Below, piece by piece: positions 46,567-56,866 of a stretch of 64,000 nt of DNA. The notes beneath the pieces were generated by a model, which was given only the letters and a program-made list of their open reading frames with translations, was not told where the DNA came from and ran no database searches. Each line of letters opens with the position of its first letter. Within the stretch, counting starts at the first letter, position 1. Both the position numbers and the translations under genes were made by a program. The stretch covers positions 806,001 to 870,000 of the forward strand of contig NZ_MKVA01000005.1 of the NCBI RefSeq assembly GCF_001899075.1. Reading direction: 5' to 3'. The DNA comes from Devosia sp. 67-54. Lineage in GTDB: Bacteria > Pseudomonadota > Alphaproteobacteria > Rhizobiales > Devosiaceae.

Positions 46567-48672
46567 GTGGCGCGTCCCCCCGCCCTCGATCCGCTGTTTC
46601 GCTCCCTGCGCTCGTTCAAGGGCGTCGGGCCGCAGCTTGGCGCGCTGCTCAACCGCTATTTCGGCAGCGACGAGCACGAGGCGGTGGCGCTCGACCTGCT
46701 GATGCACATGCCGGTCGGCAGCATCGACCGGCGGCGCATGGACGGGGTCGCCTACACCTTCGTCGGCCACCAGGCGACGCTGAAGCTGCACATCGACCGG
46801 CACGAGCCGGTGCCGCGCAACATGCCGACGCGGCCGCACCGCGTGTTCGCCCATGACGAGACCGGCGAGATCCAGCTCGTCTTCTTCCGCGCCACCGGCG
46901 GCTGGGTGGAAAAGCTGCTGCCGGTGGGCGGGGAGCGCTACATCGCCGGCACCATCGGCTTCTTCCAGGGGATGAAGCAGATCACCCACCCCGACTACGT
47001 GCTCGAGGTGGACAAGTTCGCGGCCATGCCGCTGGTCGAGCCGGTCTATCCGCTGACCCAGGGCCTCACTTCGAAGGCCCTGATCAAGCTGGTGCGCGAG
47101 GTGCTCGCCACCCTGCCCGAGCTGCCCGAATGGATCGCGGCCGAGCGCATGGAGCAGTTCCGCTGGCCGAGCTTCCACGAGGCCATGAGCAAGATGCACG
47201 CCCCCGAGGAGCCCGGCGACAGCGAGCTCTGGAGCCCGGCGCGCATGCGGCTCGCCTATGACGAATATCTTGCCGGCCAGCTGGCGCTGCTGATCGTGCG
47301 CTCGACGCTGATCTCGCCGCGCGGCATCGCCCGCAGCTTCACCGGCGAGATCACCGGCCGGGTCCTGCAGTCCCTGCCCTTCGCGCTGACCCCGGGGCAG
47401 CAGATGGCAGTCGACGACATCCGCGCCGATCTCGCCAAGCCCGAGCGCATGTCGCGCCTGCTGCAAGGCGATGTGGGCGCCGGCAAGACCGTGGTGGCGC
47501 TGATGGCGATGGCGGCGGTCGCCGAAAGCGGCGCGCAATCGGCGCTGATGTCGCCGACCGAGCTGCTCGCGGCGCAGCACTATCGCACGCTGCAGCCGCT
47601 GGCCGAGGCGGCGGGCCTCAGGGTCGCCCTGCTCACCGGCAAGCAGGCCGCGGCCGAGCGGCGGGCCGTGCTCGCCGGCATCGCCGACGGCAGCACGCAC
47701 ATCGTCGTGGGCACGCATGCGCTGTTCCAGTCGCAGGTCGAGTTCCACAATCTCGGCCTCACGGTGGTCGACGAGCAGCACCGGTTCGGCGTCGAGCAGC
47801 GTCTGGCGCTGAGCGACAAGGGCCGGCACGCCGACCTGCTGGTGATGACGGCAACCCCCATCCCGCGCACCCTGGTGCTCACGCATTTCGGCGACATGGC
47901 GGTCAGCGTGCTGCGCGAGAAGCCGCGCGGCCGGCAGCCGATCGACACCGCGGTGCTGTCGATCGGGGAATACGACCGCGTGATCCAGCGGCTGCAGGCG
48001 CGTATCGCCGACGGGGCGCAGGCATTCTGGGTGACGCCGCTGGTCGAGGAGAGCGAGGAGCTCGACGTCGTCTCCGCCGAGGATCGCTTCAAGGCGCTGC
48101 AGCAGGTGTTCGGCGCCGAGGTGGCCCTCGTCCACGGCCGCATGTCGGCGACCGCCAAGCAGGAGGCGATGGCCCGCTTCCAGCGCAACGAGACCAAGAT
48201 CCTGGTGGCGACCACCGTGATCGAAGTCGGCGTCGACGTGCCCAACGCCACGATCATGATCATCGAGCATGCCGAGCGCTTCGGCCTCGCGCAACTGCAC
48301 CAGTTGCGCGGCCGCGTCGGCCGCGGAACGCAGCGCTCGGCCTGCCTGCTGCTCTACAAAGAGCCGCTGACGGACACCGCCCGGGCCCGGCTCGAGACGA
48401 TCAAATCCACCGAGGACGGCTTCGAGATCGCCGAGCGCGACCTCGATCTGCGCGGCCAGGGCGATTTGCTGGGCACCCGCCAGTCCGGCATGCCCGGCTA
48501 CCGCCTCGCCGTGCCGGACGTGCACCGGCACCTGCTGGAATACGCGCACGAGGACGCAAGCAACGCGTTCAACGGCAACCGGGGCCTCACCGGCCCGCAG
48601 GGCGAGGCGCTGCGCACCCTGCTCTATCTGTTCCGCAAGGATCTGGCGCTGCCGCTGCTGCGCGCGGGATAG
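46567..48672 (+). CDS. recG: ATP-dependent DNA helicase RecG
   Basis: Remodels stalled forks and Holliday junctions (701 aa). N-terminal wedge/OB domain, Walker A GDVGAGKTVVALMA, the DEQH box (LTVVDEQHRFGVEQR), MTATPIPRTL, and the C-terminal TRG region (HQLRGRVGRGTQRSACLLLY; DLDLRGQGDLLGTRQSG). It starts with GTG at 46567, 7 bp after brnA, with no separate promoter space visible. Elsewhere in Rhizobiales recG is directly divergent from sdhE; here brnTA sits between. Confidence 0.96.
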   Translation: MARPPALDPLFRSLRSFKGVGPQLGALLNRYFGSDEHEAVALDLLMHMPVGSIDRRRMDGVAYTFVGHQATLKLHIDRHEPVPRNMPTRPHRVFAHDETGEIQLVFFRATGGWVEKLLPVGGERYIAGTIGFFQGMKQITHPDYVLEVDKFAAMPLVEPVYPLTQGLTSKALIKLVREVLATLPELPEWIAAERMEQFRWPSFHEAMSKMHAPEEPGDSELWSPARMRLAYDEYLAGQLALLIVRSTLISPRGIARSFTGEITGRVLQSLPFALTPGQQMAVDDIRADLAKPERMSRLLQGDVGAGKTVVALMAMAAVAESGAQSALMSPTELLAAQHYRTLQPLAEAAGLRVALLTGKQAAAERRAVLAGIADGSTHIVVGTHALFQSQVEFHNLGLTVVDEQHRFGVEQRLALSDKGRHADLLVMTATPIPRTLVLTHFGDMAVSVLREKPRGRQPIDTAVLSIGEYDRVIQRLQARIADGAQAFWVTPLVEESEELDVVSAEDRFKALQQVFGAEVALVHGRMSATAKQEAMARFQRNETKILVATTVIEVGVDVPNATIMIIEHAERFGLAQLHQLRGRVGRGTQRSACLLLYKEPLTDTARARLETIKSTEDGFEIAERDLDLRGQGDLLGTRQSGMPGYRLAVPDVHRHLLEYAHEDASNAFNGNRGLTGPQGEALRTLLYLFRKDLALPLLRAG

Positions 48673-48678
48673 CGGCCG

Positions 48679-48918
48679 TCAGTGCACCGTGTATCCGTGG
48701 CCGGCAGAGCGCCGCACGCAGGCTTCGATGCGCGCCGGCCCGATCTCGTCGAGCAGATGGCGGATCGGCGCCCACATGCGCCAGTTCGGATTGACGGCTC
48801 GGACCGTCAGCCGGTCGTGCACGATGTCGAAGAAGACGTTCGCGGAGCGGGCGAGGGACAGGAATTCGGCAACGCCTTCGTCCGAGATATTGGCGTTCGG
48901 TTCAATTGCAGGTTTCAT
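48679..48918 (-). CDS. Small hypothetical protein
   Basis: A 79-aa frame with a good ribosome site (GAGAGG, 6 nt before the ATG). The protein looks like a real soluble domain: an acidic N-terminus (EPNANISDEGVAEFLSLARSA), a strand with FFDIVHDRLTVRAVNP, then WRMWAPIRHLLDEIGPARIEACVRRS. I do not recognise a family. Convergent with recG (6 bp apart) and followed on its own strand by nothing related. Confidence 0.6.
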   Translation of the reverse strand: MKPAIEPNANISDEGVAEFLSLARSANVFFDIVHDRLTVRAVNPNWRMWAPIRHLLDEIGPARIEACVRRSAGHGYTVH

Positions 48919-49020
48919 CGCAACCTCTCATTCACTGCGAGGGCAATGCCTGCCGGCCGCGATCGGTCGCAGCTGATCTGTCGACGTGGTTGAAAATGGA
49001 TGAACGGCCGGCGGGCGCGC

Positions 49021-49401
49021 CTAATGCGCCGCCCGCGCCTCGGCCAGTGCCTTGAGGTCCGCCGGCTTCAGCGTCACGCTCTCGCCGCAGCCGCAGGCAT
49101 CGGTCTGGTTGGGGTTCCTGAAGGTGAAGCCGGACTTGAGGATGTCCTCCTCGAAATCCATCACCGTGCCGAGCAGGAACAACGTCGCCTTGGGCTCGAC
49201 ATAGATGTCGACGCCCTTGTCGACCACGTGGTCGTCGCCCGGCACCGGGGTGCCGACATAGTCGAGCGTGTAGGCCTGCCCGGCGCAGCCCGCGTTCTTG
49301 ATGCCGACGCGCACGCCGATCACCGGCTTGTCGCTGTCGGCCATGATCTCGCGCACCCGCTCGGCGGCCGCGTCGGTGAGGCTCATGATCGGAAGGGGCA
49401 T
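49021..49401 (-). CDS. sufA: A-type Fe-S carrier, SufA/IscA-like
   Basis: A 126-aa HesB/IscA-family protein that accepts Fe-S clusters from SufBCD and passes them to apo-proteins. The three conserved cysteines are in NAGCAGQAYTLDY and DACGCGES. The frame is open to 49470, but the ATG at 49401 has AGGA upstream and starts the family's usual MPLPIMSLTDAAAERV. Last gene of the suf operon, 97 bp after the DUF59 gene. Confidence 0.93.
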   Translation of the reverse strand: MPLPIMSLTDAAAERVREIMADSDKPVIGVRVGIKNAGCAGQAYTLDYVGTPVPGDDHVVDKGVDIYVEPKATLFLLGTVMDFEEDILKSGFTFRNPNQTDACGCGESVTLKPADLKALAEARAAH

Positions 49402-49498
49402 TTTCGTTTCCTGCTCTGTCCAGGCGATCCGAAGACGGCTCGCCCGGCCAACCGCTACGTCTATCGTCACTTACCGATATACGCCTGCCGCGGCAGAA

Positions 49499-49915
49499 TT
49501 ACCACCAGTTCAGCGCAACCTGCGCTTCCTCGGACATGCGGCTCTGGTCCCAGGGCGGATCGTACACCATGTTGACCGTCACCCCCTGGATGCCCTCGAC
49601 CGACATGGCGGCGTTCTCCACCCAGCCGGGCATTTCGCCGGCGACGGGGCAGCCCGGTGCGGTCAGGGTCATGTCGATGGTCAGGTGCCGGTCGTCGTCG
49701 AGGTCGACCTTGTAGATGAGGCCGAGCTCGTAGATGTCGACCGGGATTTCCGGGTCGTAGACGGTCTTCAGCACGCCGATCAGGTCGGCGGTGATCCGCG
49801 CGACCTCTTCGGGCGGGATGGCCGCGGACATGTTGGGCACGATCCGGTTCTGCTCGGTGAGTTCAGCCACGGGAGCCGGCATTTCCACTGTCTTTTCGGT
49901 CGCTTGGTCGGTCAT
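49499..49915 (-). CDS. sufT: SUF-associated DUF59/MIP18-family protein
   Basis: A 138-aa SufT-like protein. After about 45 variable residues comes the DUF59 domain with VYDPEIPVDIYELGLIY and the conserved Cys in TLTAPGCPVAGEMPGWV. DUF59 proteins help mature Fe-S enzymes. The ATG at 49915 overlaps the sufS stop (ATGA). The final residues DPPWDQSRMSEEAQVALNWW are typical of the SUF-linked form. Confidence 0.92.
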   Translation of the reverse strand: MTDQATEKTVEMPAPVAELTEQNRIVPNMSAAIPPEEVARITADLIGVLKTVYDPEIPVDIYELGLIYKVDLDDDRHLTIDMTLTAPGCPVAGEMPGWVENAAMSVEGIQGVTVNMVYDPPWDQSRMSEEAQVALNWW

Positions 49916-51132
49916 GCGAAGAACTTCTGTGCTTTTTCGAGGCCCGTCACCAGGGCGTCGATGTCGTCCTTGCCGGAATATAGGGCGAGCGAGGCCCGGC
50001 AGGTAGAGGTGACGCCGAAACGCTGCAGCAGCGGCTGGGCGCAATGGGTGCCGGCGCGCACGGCGATGCCGTAGCGGTCGAGGATGGTGGCGACGTCGTG
50101 CGCGTGCGCGCCCCTGAGCTCGAACGAGAAGATGCCGCCCTTGCCCGGCGCGTCGCCGATCAGCCGCAGCGAATTGATGCGCTTCAGCCGGTCGGCGGCG
50201 TAGGCCGCCACCTCGTGCTCGTGGTCGGCAATGGCGTCGCGCCCCAGCCCCTCGACATAGGAGATGGCGGCGCCCAGCCCGATGGCCTGGACGATCGGCG
50301 GCGTGCCGGCCTCGAAGCGGTGCGGCGGCTCGTTGTAGATGACCGTGTCGAGCGTCACGGTGTCGATCATCTCGCCGCCGCCCTGGTAGGGCCGCATGCC
50401 GGCGAGCAGATCGTACCGACCGTAAAGTACGCCGATGCCGGTCGGTCCGTAGAGCTTGTGGCCGGTGAAGACGTAGAAATCGGCGCCCAGCGCCTGCACG
50501 TCGACGGCGTTGTGCACCGCCCCCTGCGAGCCGTCGACCAGCACCGGCACGCCCTTGGCATGCGCCATTTCGACGATCCGGCCGATGGGATTGACGGTGC
50601 CGAGCACGTTGGACATGTGGCTGACGGCCACCATTTTCGTCCGTGGACCGATGGCCCGTTCCAGCGCGTCGAGGTCGAGCACGCCGTCGTCGTCGACGTC
50701 GATCCATTTGAGCACCGCGCCCTGCTGCTCGCGCAGGAAGTGCCACGGCACGATGTTGGAATGGTGCTCCATGATGGTGAGAACAATCTCGTCGCCCGCG
50801 CCCACGCGCGGCGCCGCAAAGGACGAGGCCACCAGGTTGATCGCCTCGGTCGCGCCCTTGGTGAAGACGATCTCCTCGGGCCGCGCCGCGTTGAGGAAGC
50901 GCTGCGCCGCCTTGCGGCCGTCCTCATAGGCTTCGGTGGCGCGGTTGGCGAGCGTGTGCAGGCCGCGATGCACGTTGGCATAGGCATGCCGGTGCGCCCA
51001 GTCCATCTTGTCGAGCACCGCGTTCGGCTTCTGCGCCGACGCCCCGCTGTCGAGATAGACCAGCCGGTTGCCGAAGATCTTCTCCTCGAGGATCGGGAAG
51101 TCGGCCCTTACTTTGGCGAGATCGAAGCTCAT
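49912..51132 (-). CDS. sufS: Cysteine desulfurase SufS
   Basis: PLP enzyme that releases sulphur from cysteine for cluster assembly (406 aa, group II). Features: YLDSGASAQKP, PLP-lysine in FTGHKLYGPTGIGVLYG, and catalytic Cys in RAGTHCAQPLL. No sufE is visible in the window. The ATG at 51132 follows a 29-bp gap after sufD that contains a tRNA-3'-end-like segment; no strong Shine-Dalgarno is seen there. A second desulfurase heads the operon. Confidence 0.95.
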   Translation of the reverse strand: MSFDLAKVRADFPILEEKIFGNRLVYLDSGASAQKPNAVLDKMDWAHRHAYANVHRGLHTLANRATEAYEDGRKAAQRFLNAARPEEIVFTKGATEAINLVASSFAAPRVGAGDEIVLTIMEHHSNIVPWHFLREQQGAVLKWIDVDDDGVLDLDALERAIGPRTKMVAVSHMSNVLGTVNPIGRIVEMAHAKGVPVLVDGSQGAVHNAVDVQALGADFYVFTGHKLYGPTGIGVLYGRYDLLAGMRPYQGGGEMIDTVTLDTVIYNEPPHRFEAGTPPIVQAIGLGAAISYVEGLGRDAIADHEHEVAAYAADRLKRINSLRLIGDAPGKGGIFSFELRGAHAHDVATILDRYGIAVRAGTHCAQPLLQRFGVTSTCRASLALYSGKDDIDALVTGLEKAQKFFA

Positions 51133-51137
51133 GGGTG

Positions 51138-51165
51138 TGGCTCTGCGAGCAGGACTCGAACCTAC
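51138..51165 (-). other. tRNA 3'-end-like segment at the sufD/sufS junction
   Basis: On the minus strand GTAGG-TTCGAGT-CCTGC forms a correct T-arm (5-bp stem with one G-T pair, 7-nt loop), followed at exact tRNA spacing by seven acceptor bases (TCGCAGA), a G discriminator and CCA. No D or anticodon arm precedes it: that part is sufD coding sequence, and the sufD TAG stop is the TAG of the T-arm. By memory it is closest to the 3' end of alphaproteobacterial tRNA-Asn. It may be a relic of integration or chance; the spacing argues against chance. Confidence 0.6.
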
Positions 51166-52372
51166 GCCGCGTTCCCTCCCAGCCACCGCTCCACCACGCC
51201 CTCGAGCACCAGGTGCAGTTCCTCGTCCTCGACCGGGTCGAGCACTTCCTCGAGGAAGCCGCGCACCAGCATGCTCTCGGCCTCCATCTTGGGGATGCCG
51301 CGGCTCATCAGGTAGAACATCGAGTCCTCGTCGAGCGCGCCCACCGTCGAGCCATGGCCGCAGACCACGTCGTCGGCGAAGATTTCGAGCTCGGGCTTGC
51401 TGAGGATTTCCGCCTCGTCCGACAGCATCAGGCCCTGCATCATCAGCTTGGCGTCGGTCTTCTGCGCGTCGCGGGCGACCACGATCTTGCCCTGGAACGC
51501 CGCTTTGGAGCGGCCGCGCGCCACCTGCTTGAACAGTGGCTTGCTGGAGCAGTTCGGCACCGCATGCGTCAGTTCCAGCGTCACGTCCGAATGCTGGCCG
51601 TCGACCGCGAGGTTGAGGCCGGTGAAATCGCCATGCGCGCCCTCGCCCTCGAGCCGCGCGAACAGATTGACCCGGCTCAGCGCCGAACCGACATGGATGG
51701 TCAGCGTCCGGAGCCTGCTGCTCGCGCCCACATGGTATTCGGCGGTGGCGAAACTGGTGACGCCGGCGCCGCTCAGATCGAGCAGGATGTGCGTCAGCTC
51801 GGCGCCCTCGCCCACCGCGACATAGCTCGCATGGTTGTTGAGGTGCGCCTCGTCGCTGCCCGAAAACGTCTCGATCACGGTGACCTTGCTGCCGTCGGCG
51901 ACGAACAGGTGGACGCTGTCGTTCATGTGTGCCGCCTCGCCTTCGGTGCGGCGGTCGACATGCACCACCTGCGGCATGCGGCTGCGGATTTCGAGCTTCA
52001 GCGTCTCGGCCGCCAGCGCGCTGTTGAGCCGCACCAGCACGTCGTCGCGTTCGGTCAGCGCCGCGCCCTTGCTGATCGTGGCGCGCATGCCCGGCGGCAT
52101 CTCGCCGGCGATGTCGGCGACGCCGTTGGTCATGGGAATGCGGTGCGCGCCGGCGATGCGCAGCGCCGGCTCGCTCATCGCCGCCTCGGCGCCGGCCAGC
52201 TCGGGCACGGCGCGCAGCAGCATCTTCAGATCGGTGTAATGGTAGCTCTCGACCTTGCGGGTCGGCAGGCCGATGGCCTGCAGCCGCTCGGCGGCCGCGG
52301 CGTTGCCGCTGGCGTTGAGCTGGGCGATCAGGGCCTGCTCGGCCGGCCCGATCCTGACGGGAACATGCACGG

Positions 52373-52376
<4 letters not shown>
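51162..52376 (-). CDS. sufD: Fe-S cluster assembly protein SufD
   Basis: Scaffold subunit of the SufBC2D complex (404 aa). The beta-helical core and C-terminal conserved part are clear ([58 protein letters not shown], with the conserved Cys-Gly-His). The GTG at 52376 makes a GTGA overlap with the sufC stop; a second GTG at 52370 is possible. The stop lies within a tRNA-like T-arm, so the last residues (GGNAA) might have been altered by an insertion. Confidence 0.93.
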
Positions 52377-53122
<746 letters not shown>

Positions 53123-53154
53123 CGGGGTGGTCACGTCAAAATCTCCAACAGTCT

Positions 53155-53655
53155 TCAGGCCTTCGGTTCGCCGTCCCAGTACTCGACGCCGTTGCCGAGC
53201 CGGTCGAGGTGGCGGACCGTTGCCTTGTCGTAAGGATTGCGGGTGCTCCGGCTGAAGGCGCCGAACTTGCCGGAATCGGGGTATTCGCAGACCTCGGCAA
53301 CCGACATGGTCGAAATGCCATAGTAGCGCAGCACGCCGGTGCCGGTGTTGATGATCTGGTGCGCGGTGTCCTGCCCGCCCGCCGGCGCGCCGAGCACGTC
53401 GCCGGCCTTGATCGGATAGCTCTCGGCGCCGAACCGGTACGTCCCTTCGCCTTCGAGGATGATGAACATCTCGTCCTCGACGTGGTGGTTGTGGAACGGG
53501 CAGCTCGACCGGCCGGGCTCGACCTCGGAATAGCTGATGCCGAGGTCCCTGAGCCCGATCATCGGCCCGATGCGCGCGTCCGCGGCGCCATAGAACTCGC
53601 TCCGGCTCCAGCGGTCCAGCTCGAGGTCGGCGATGTTGACGACGGGCTTTGTCAC
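53155..53655 (-). CDS. Cupin-domain protein, second of a tandem pair in the suf operon
   Basis: A 166-aa cupin. Motif 1 is [20 protein letters not shown] (His-x-His and Glu metal ligands) and motif 2 is [21 protein letters not shown] with the fourth ligand His. The C-terminal extension ([33 protein letters not shown]) is not part of the barrel. It should bind one metal ion. GTG start at 53655, overlapping the upstream cupin stop (GTGA). Function unknown; the 32-bp gap to sufC and coupling to its paralogue suggest co-expression with the SUF system. Confidence 0.85.
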   Translation of the reverse strand: MTKPVVNIADLELDRWSRSEFYGAADARIGPMIGLRDLGISYSEVEPGRSSCPFHNHHVEDEMFIILEGEGTYRFGAESYPIKAGDVLGAPAGGQDTAHQIINTGTGVLRYYGISTMSVAEVCEYPDSGKFGAFSRSTRNPYDKATVRHLDRLGNGVEYWDGEPKA

Positions 53656-54131
53656 CTTGCGTTCTCCGGGCGTGGAAAGCGGAGCGTCGGCCGGCTCTGC
53701 GTGCCGTCCGGGTTGCGCACATTGATCACCAGCTCGCCGACCTCGGGCAGGTCGCCGACATTGACCGGCGGCAGGTCCGATACGCAGAAATAGCGCAGCG
53801 GCGTCGTGCCGGTATTGGTCAGCTGGTGGGCGCGGTCGAGCCCGCCGGCGGGAGCGCCCAGCATGTCGCCGGCCTTCACCGCATAGGAGGCGTCGCCGAA
53901 GCGATAGGTGCCTTCGCCCTCGACGATGTAGATCAGCTCGTCCTCGCCGTAATGCACGTGATAGGGGAACGCCGCCTCGCCCGGCCGCACCACGAAATAG
54001 CTCGCGCCCAGCCGCGTCAGGCCCAGCGCTCGCGAGACGTTGGTCTCGTCCGAGCCCTGGCCCGGCCGGCGGTCCTTGCGCGTCAGCGGCAGCGCCGCCA
54101 GCGTGGCCACGGGGCTGAGCGTGTCCGCCAT
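53652..54131 (-). CDS. Cupin-domain protein, first of a tandem pair in the suf operon
   Basis: A 159-aa cupin paralogous to the next gene: both share [22 protein letters not shown] and AHQ..NTGT. Motif 1 is [20 protein letters not shown], motif 2 [21 protein letters not shown], so the metal site is complete. The N-terminus ([32 protein letters not shown]) and C-terminus ([20 protein letters not shown]) resemble small stand-alone cupins of unknown role. The ATG at 54131 overlaps the sufB stop (TGATG), so it is translationally coupled to SufB. Confidence 0.85.
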   Translation of the reverse strand: MADTLSPVATLAALPLTRKDRRPGQGSDETNVSRALGLTRLGASYFVVRPGEAAFPYHVHYGEDELIYIVEGEGTYRFGDASYAVKAGDMLGAPAGGLDRAHQLTNTGTTPLRYFCVSDLPPVNVGDLPEVGELVINVRNPDGTQSRPTLRFPRPENAR

Positions 54132-55642
54132 CAGCCGACGCTCCCCTCCAGCGAGACCGAGATCAGCTTCTGCGCCTCGACGGCGAATTCCATCGGCAGG
54201 TGCTGCAGCACGTCGCGCACGAAGCCGTTGACGATCAGGGCCACCGCCGCTTCCTCGTCGAGGCCGCGCTGCTGGCAGTAGAACATCTGGTCGTCGGAAA
54301 TCTTCGACGTCGTCGCCTCGTGCTCGAACACGGCGGAGGCGTTGCGGCTCTCGATATAGGGCACGGTGTGCGCCCCGCATCTGTCGCCGATCAGCAGGCT
54401 GTCGCACTGGGTGAAGTTGCGCGCGCCCTTGGCCTTGGCGTGCGCCGACACCTGGCCGCGATAGGTGTTGTCGGAGAAGCCGGCGGCGATTCCCTTGCTG
54501 ATGATGCGGCTCGAGGTGTTCTTGCCCAGATGCAGCATCTTGGTGCCGCTGTCGACCTGCTGATAGCCGTTGGAGATGGCGATCGAGTAGAACTCGCCCT
54601 GCGAGTTGTCGCCGCGCAGGATGCAGCTCGGATACTTCCAGGTGATGGCCGAGCCGGTCTCGACCTGCGTCCAGCTGATCTTGGAATTGTCCCCACGGCA
54701 ATCGCCGCGCTTGGTGACGAAATTGTAAACGCCGCCCTTGCCGTCCTTGTCGCCGGGGTACCAGTTCTGCACCGTCGAGTACTTGATCTCGGCGTCCTTG
54801 AGGGCGACGAGCTCGACCACGGCGGCGTGCAATTGGTGCTCGCCGCGCGCCGGCGCGGTGCAGCCTTCGAGGTAGCTCACATAGGCGCCCTCGTCAGCGA
54901 TCAGCAGCGTGCGCTCGAACTGGCCGGTCTTGGCCTCGTTGATGCGGAAATAGGTCGAAAGCTCCATCGGGCAGCGCACGCCCTTGGGCACGTAGCAGAA
55001 CGAGCCGTCGGTGAAGACCGCCGAATTGAGCGTGGCGTAGTAATTGTCCGACGGCGGCACCACCGAGCCCAGGTACTGCCGCACCAGCTCGGAATGCTCG
55101 CGGATCGCCTCCGAGATCGAGCAGAAGATGATGCCGAGGCTCTTGAGCTCGTCCTGGAACGTCGTTGCAACCGACACCGAGTCGATCACCGCGTCCACCG
55201 CCACCCTGGGCTGCTCGACGCCGGCGAGCAACTCGCGCTCCTTCAGCGGCACGCCGAGCTTCTCGTACATCTCGAGCAGCGCCGGATCGACCTCGGCCAG
55301 CGATTTCGGCCGGTTGGCGTTCTTGGGCGCCGCGTAATAATACATGTCCTGGAAGTCGATCTTGGGATAGTGGACGCGCGCCCAATTCGGCTCGTCCATG
55401 GTCAGCCAGCGCCGATAGGCGTCCAGCCGCCACTCCAGCATCCATTCCGGCTCGCCCTTCTTGGCCGAGATGTAGCGGATCGTTTCCTCGCTCAGCCCCA
55501 TCGGCGCGCGATCGGTCTCGATCTCGGTGGTGAAGCCGTATTTGTACTTGTCGACATCGAGCGCGAGCACCTGCTCGACGGTCTCGTGCTCGATCTCGTC
55601 CTTCAGCGTCGGAATGGCGTCCTTGTAGTTCGTCTCTGCCAT
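54131..55642 (-). CDS. sufB: Fe-S cluster assembly scaffold SufB
   Basis: Main scaffold of SufBC2D (503 aa). Conserved segments include [30 protein letters not shown], the [21 protein letters not shown] core, [51 protein letters not shown], and the C-terminal [19 protein letters not shown]. The ATG at 55642 is 9 bp after the upstream desulfurase stop. Confidence 0.97.
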   Translation of the reverse strand: MAETNYKDAIPTLKDEIEHETVEQVLALDVDKYKYGFTTEIETDRAPMGLSEETIRYISAKKGEPEWMLEWRLDAYRRWLTMDEPNWARVHYPKIDFQDMYYYAAPKNANRPKSLAEVDPALLEMYEKLGVPLKERELLAGVEQPRVAVDAVIDSVSVATTFQDELKSLGIIFCSISEAIREHSELVRQYLGSVVPPSDNYYATLNSAVFTDGSFCYVPKGVRCPMELSTYFRINEAKTGQFERTLLIADEGAYVSYLEGCTAPARGEHQLHAAVVELVALKDAEIKYSTVQNWYPGDKDGKGGVYNFVTKRGDCRGDNSKISWTQVETGSAITWKYPSCILRGDNSQGEFYSIAISNGYQQVDSGTKMLHLGKNTSSRIISKGIAAGFSDNTYRGQVSAHAKAKGARNFTQCDSLLIGDRCGAHTVPYIESRNASAVFEHEATTSKISDDQMFYCQQRGLDEEAAVALIVNGFVRDVLQHLPMEFAVEAQKLISVSLEGSVG

Positions 55643-55651
55643 CTGCAGTCC

Positions 55652-56806
55652 CTAGGCCGCTCTGCCGCGGCGTTGCCGGTGCCGCTCCAGCACCGTGTTG
55701 AATCCTTCGAGGAAGGCCTCGATCCCGGCTTGGGTCGAGTCCCAGCCGACGCTCAGCCGCATGGCGGCCTCACCCAGCCCGGCCGGCACGCCCATGGCCT
55801 TGAGCACGTGGCTCGGCCCGACCTTGCCCGACGAGCACGCCGACCCCGACGAGACCGAAATGCCCATGAGGTCGAGCCCCATCATGGCGACGGCGTTCTT
55901 GAGCCCGGGCACGGCGAAATTGCTGGTGTTGCCGATCCGCTCCGCCGCTGCGCCGAAGATCACCGCATCGGGCGCCAGCGACCTGATCCCGGCCTCGGCC
56001 CTGTCGATGAGCGCCGCGGCGTCGGCGGCGTAGTAGCGCTGCGGGAACGCAGCAGCCGCCGCGCCGAAGCCGGCGATCAGCGCCGCCGCTTCCGTGCCGC
56101 CGCGGCGGCCGGTCTCCTGCCCGCCGCCCGGAATCAGCCGAACCTGGTCGGCATGGCCTTTCATCAGCAGCGCCCCGACGCCCGCCGGACCGCCGATCTT
56201 GTGTGCGCTCACCGCCATCATATCGGGAGCGCGGGCGGCAAATTCGAGCCCGATCTTGCCGAAGGCCTGCACCGCGTCGACGAACAGATAGTGCGGCGAG
56301 GCGCCGACCAGCACCTCGATGCGGTCGACCGGCTGCACCACGCCTGTCTCGTTGTTGACCAGATGCACCGCGACCAGCAGCTTCGCCGTAAAGGCATCCG
56401 CCCGCGCCATCGCGGCGGCGATCTCCTCGACCCGGATGCGGCCGTCGGCGTCGAGCCCGACCGTGGTCACCGGCAGCCCGGTGGCCTCGGCGGCCTTCAG
56501 CACCGCGGCATGCTCGCCCGCCGACACCACGATGCCGCCCACGTCCAGCGCCCTGGCGCCGCCCACGATCGCCTGGGTGATGGCCTCGGTGGCCGAGCCG
56601 GTGAACACCACCTGCTCGCGCGTCGCGCCGGCCAGCGTCGCGACCTTGGCGCGGGCATCGTCGATCAGCGCCCGCAGCGCCCGGCCATGGGCGTGCACCG
56701 AGGACGGATTGCCGCGCAGCGCCAGCGCCGCGACGATGGCGTCGCGCGCCTCGGGCAGCAGCGGCGCCGAGGCGTTGTGGTCGAGATATGTCACACCGAC
56801 GCTCAT
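55652..56806 (-). CDS. Cysteine desulfurase, NifS/IscS-like (group I)
   Basis: PLP-dependent desulfurase heading the suf operon (384 aa). Group I features: YLDHNASAPLLPEARDA start, HLVNNETGVVQP, PLP-lysine in VSAHKIGGPAGVGALL, GGGQETGRRGGTE, and the catalytic Cys in SGSACSSGKVGPSHVL. The frame is open to 56839; the ATG at 56806 matches the family start. The nifS-type plus sufS pair in one operon is common in Rhizobiales. Upstream lie two leader hairpins and an Irr-box-like site. Confidence 0.92.
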   Translation of the reverse strand: MSVGVTYLDHNASAPLLPEARDAIVAALALRGNPSSVHAHGRALRALIDDARAKVATLAGATREQVVFTGSATEAITQAIVGGARALDVGGIVVSAGEHAAVLKAAEATGLPVTTVGLDADGRIRVEEIAAAMARADAFTAKLLVAVHLVNNETGVVQPVDRIEVLVGASPHYLFVDAVQAFGKIGLEFAARAPDMMAVSAHKIGGPAGVGALLMKGHADQVRLIPGGGQETGRRGGTEAAALIAGFGAAAAAFPQRYYAADAAALIDRAEAGIRSLAPDAVIFGAAAERIGNTSNFAVPGLKNAVAMMGLDLMGISVSSGSACSSGKVGPSHVLKAMGVPAGLGEAAMRLSVGWDSTQAGIEAFLEGFNTVLERHRQRRGRAA

Positions 56807-56866
56807 TCGAATGCCACCGGCGCGTCCGAACGCGCCCACCCGCCTAAACTTCTTGAATTTTCGCGG

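Noticed and set aside
51135-51200. Open frame reading CEQDSNLRR across the sufD/sufS junction
   Set aside because: The peptide is the usual false translation of a tRNA 3' end; it pointed to the tRNA-like segment but is not a gene.
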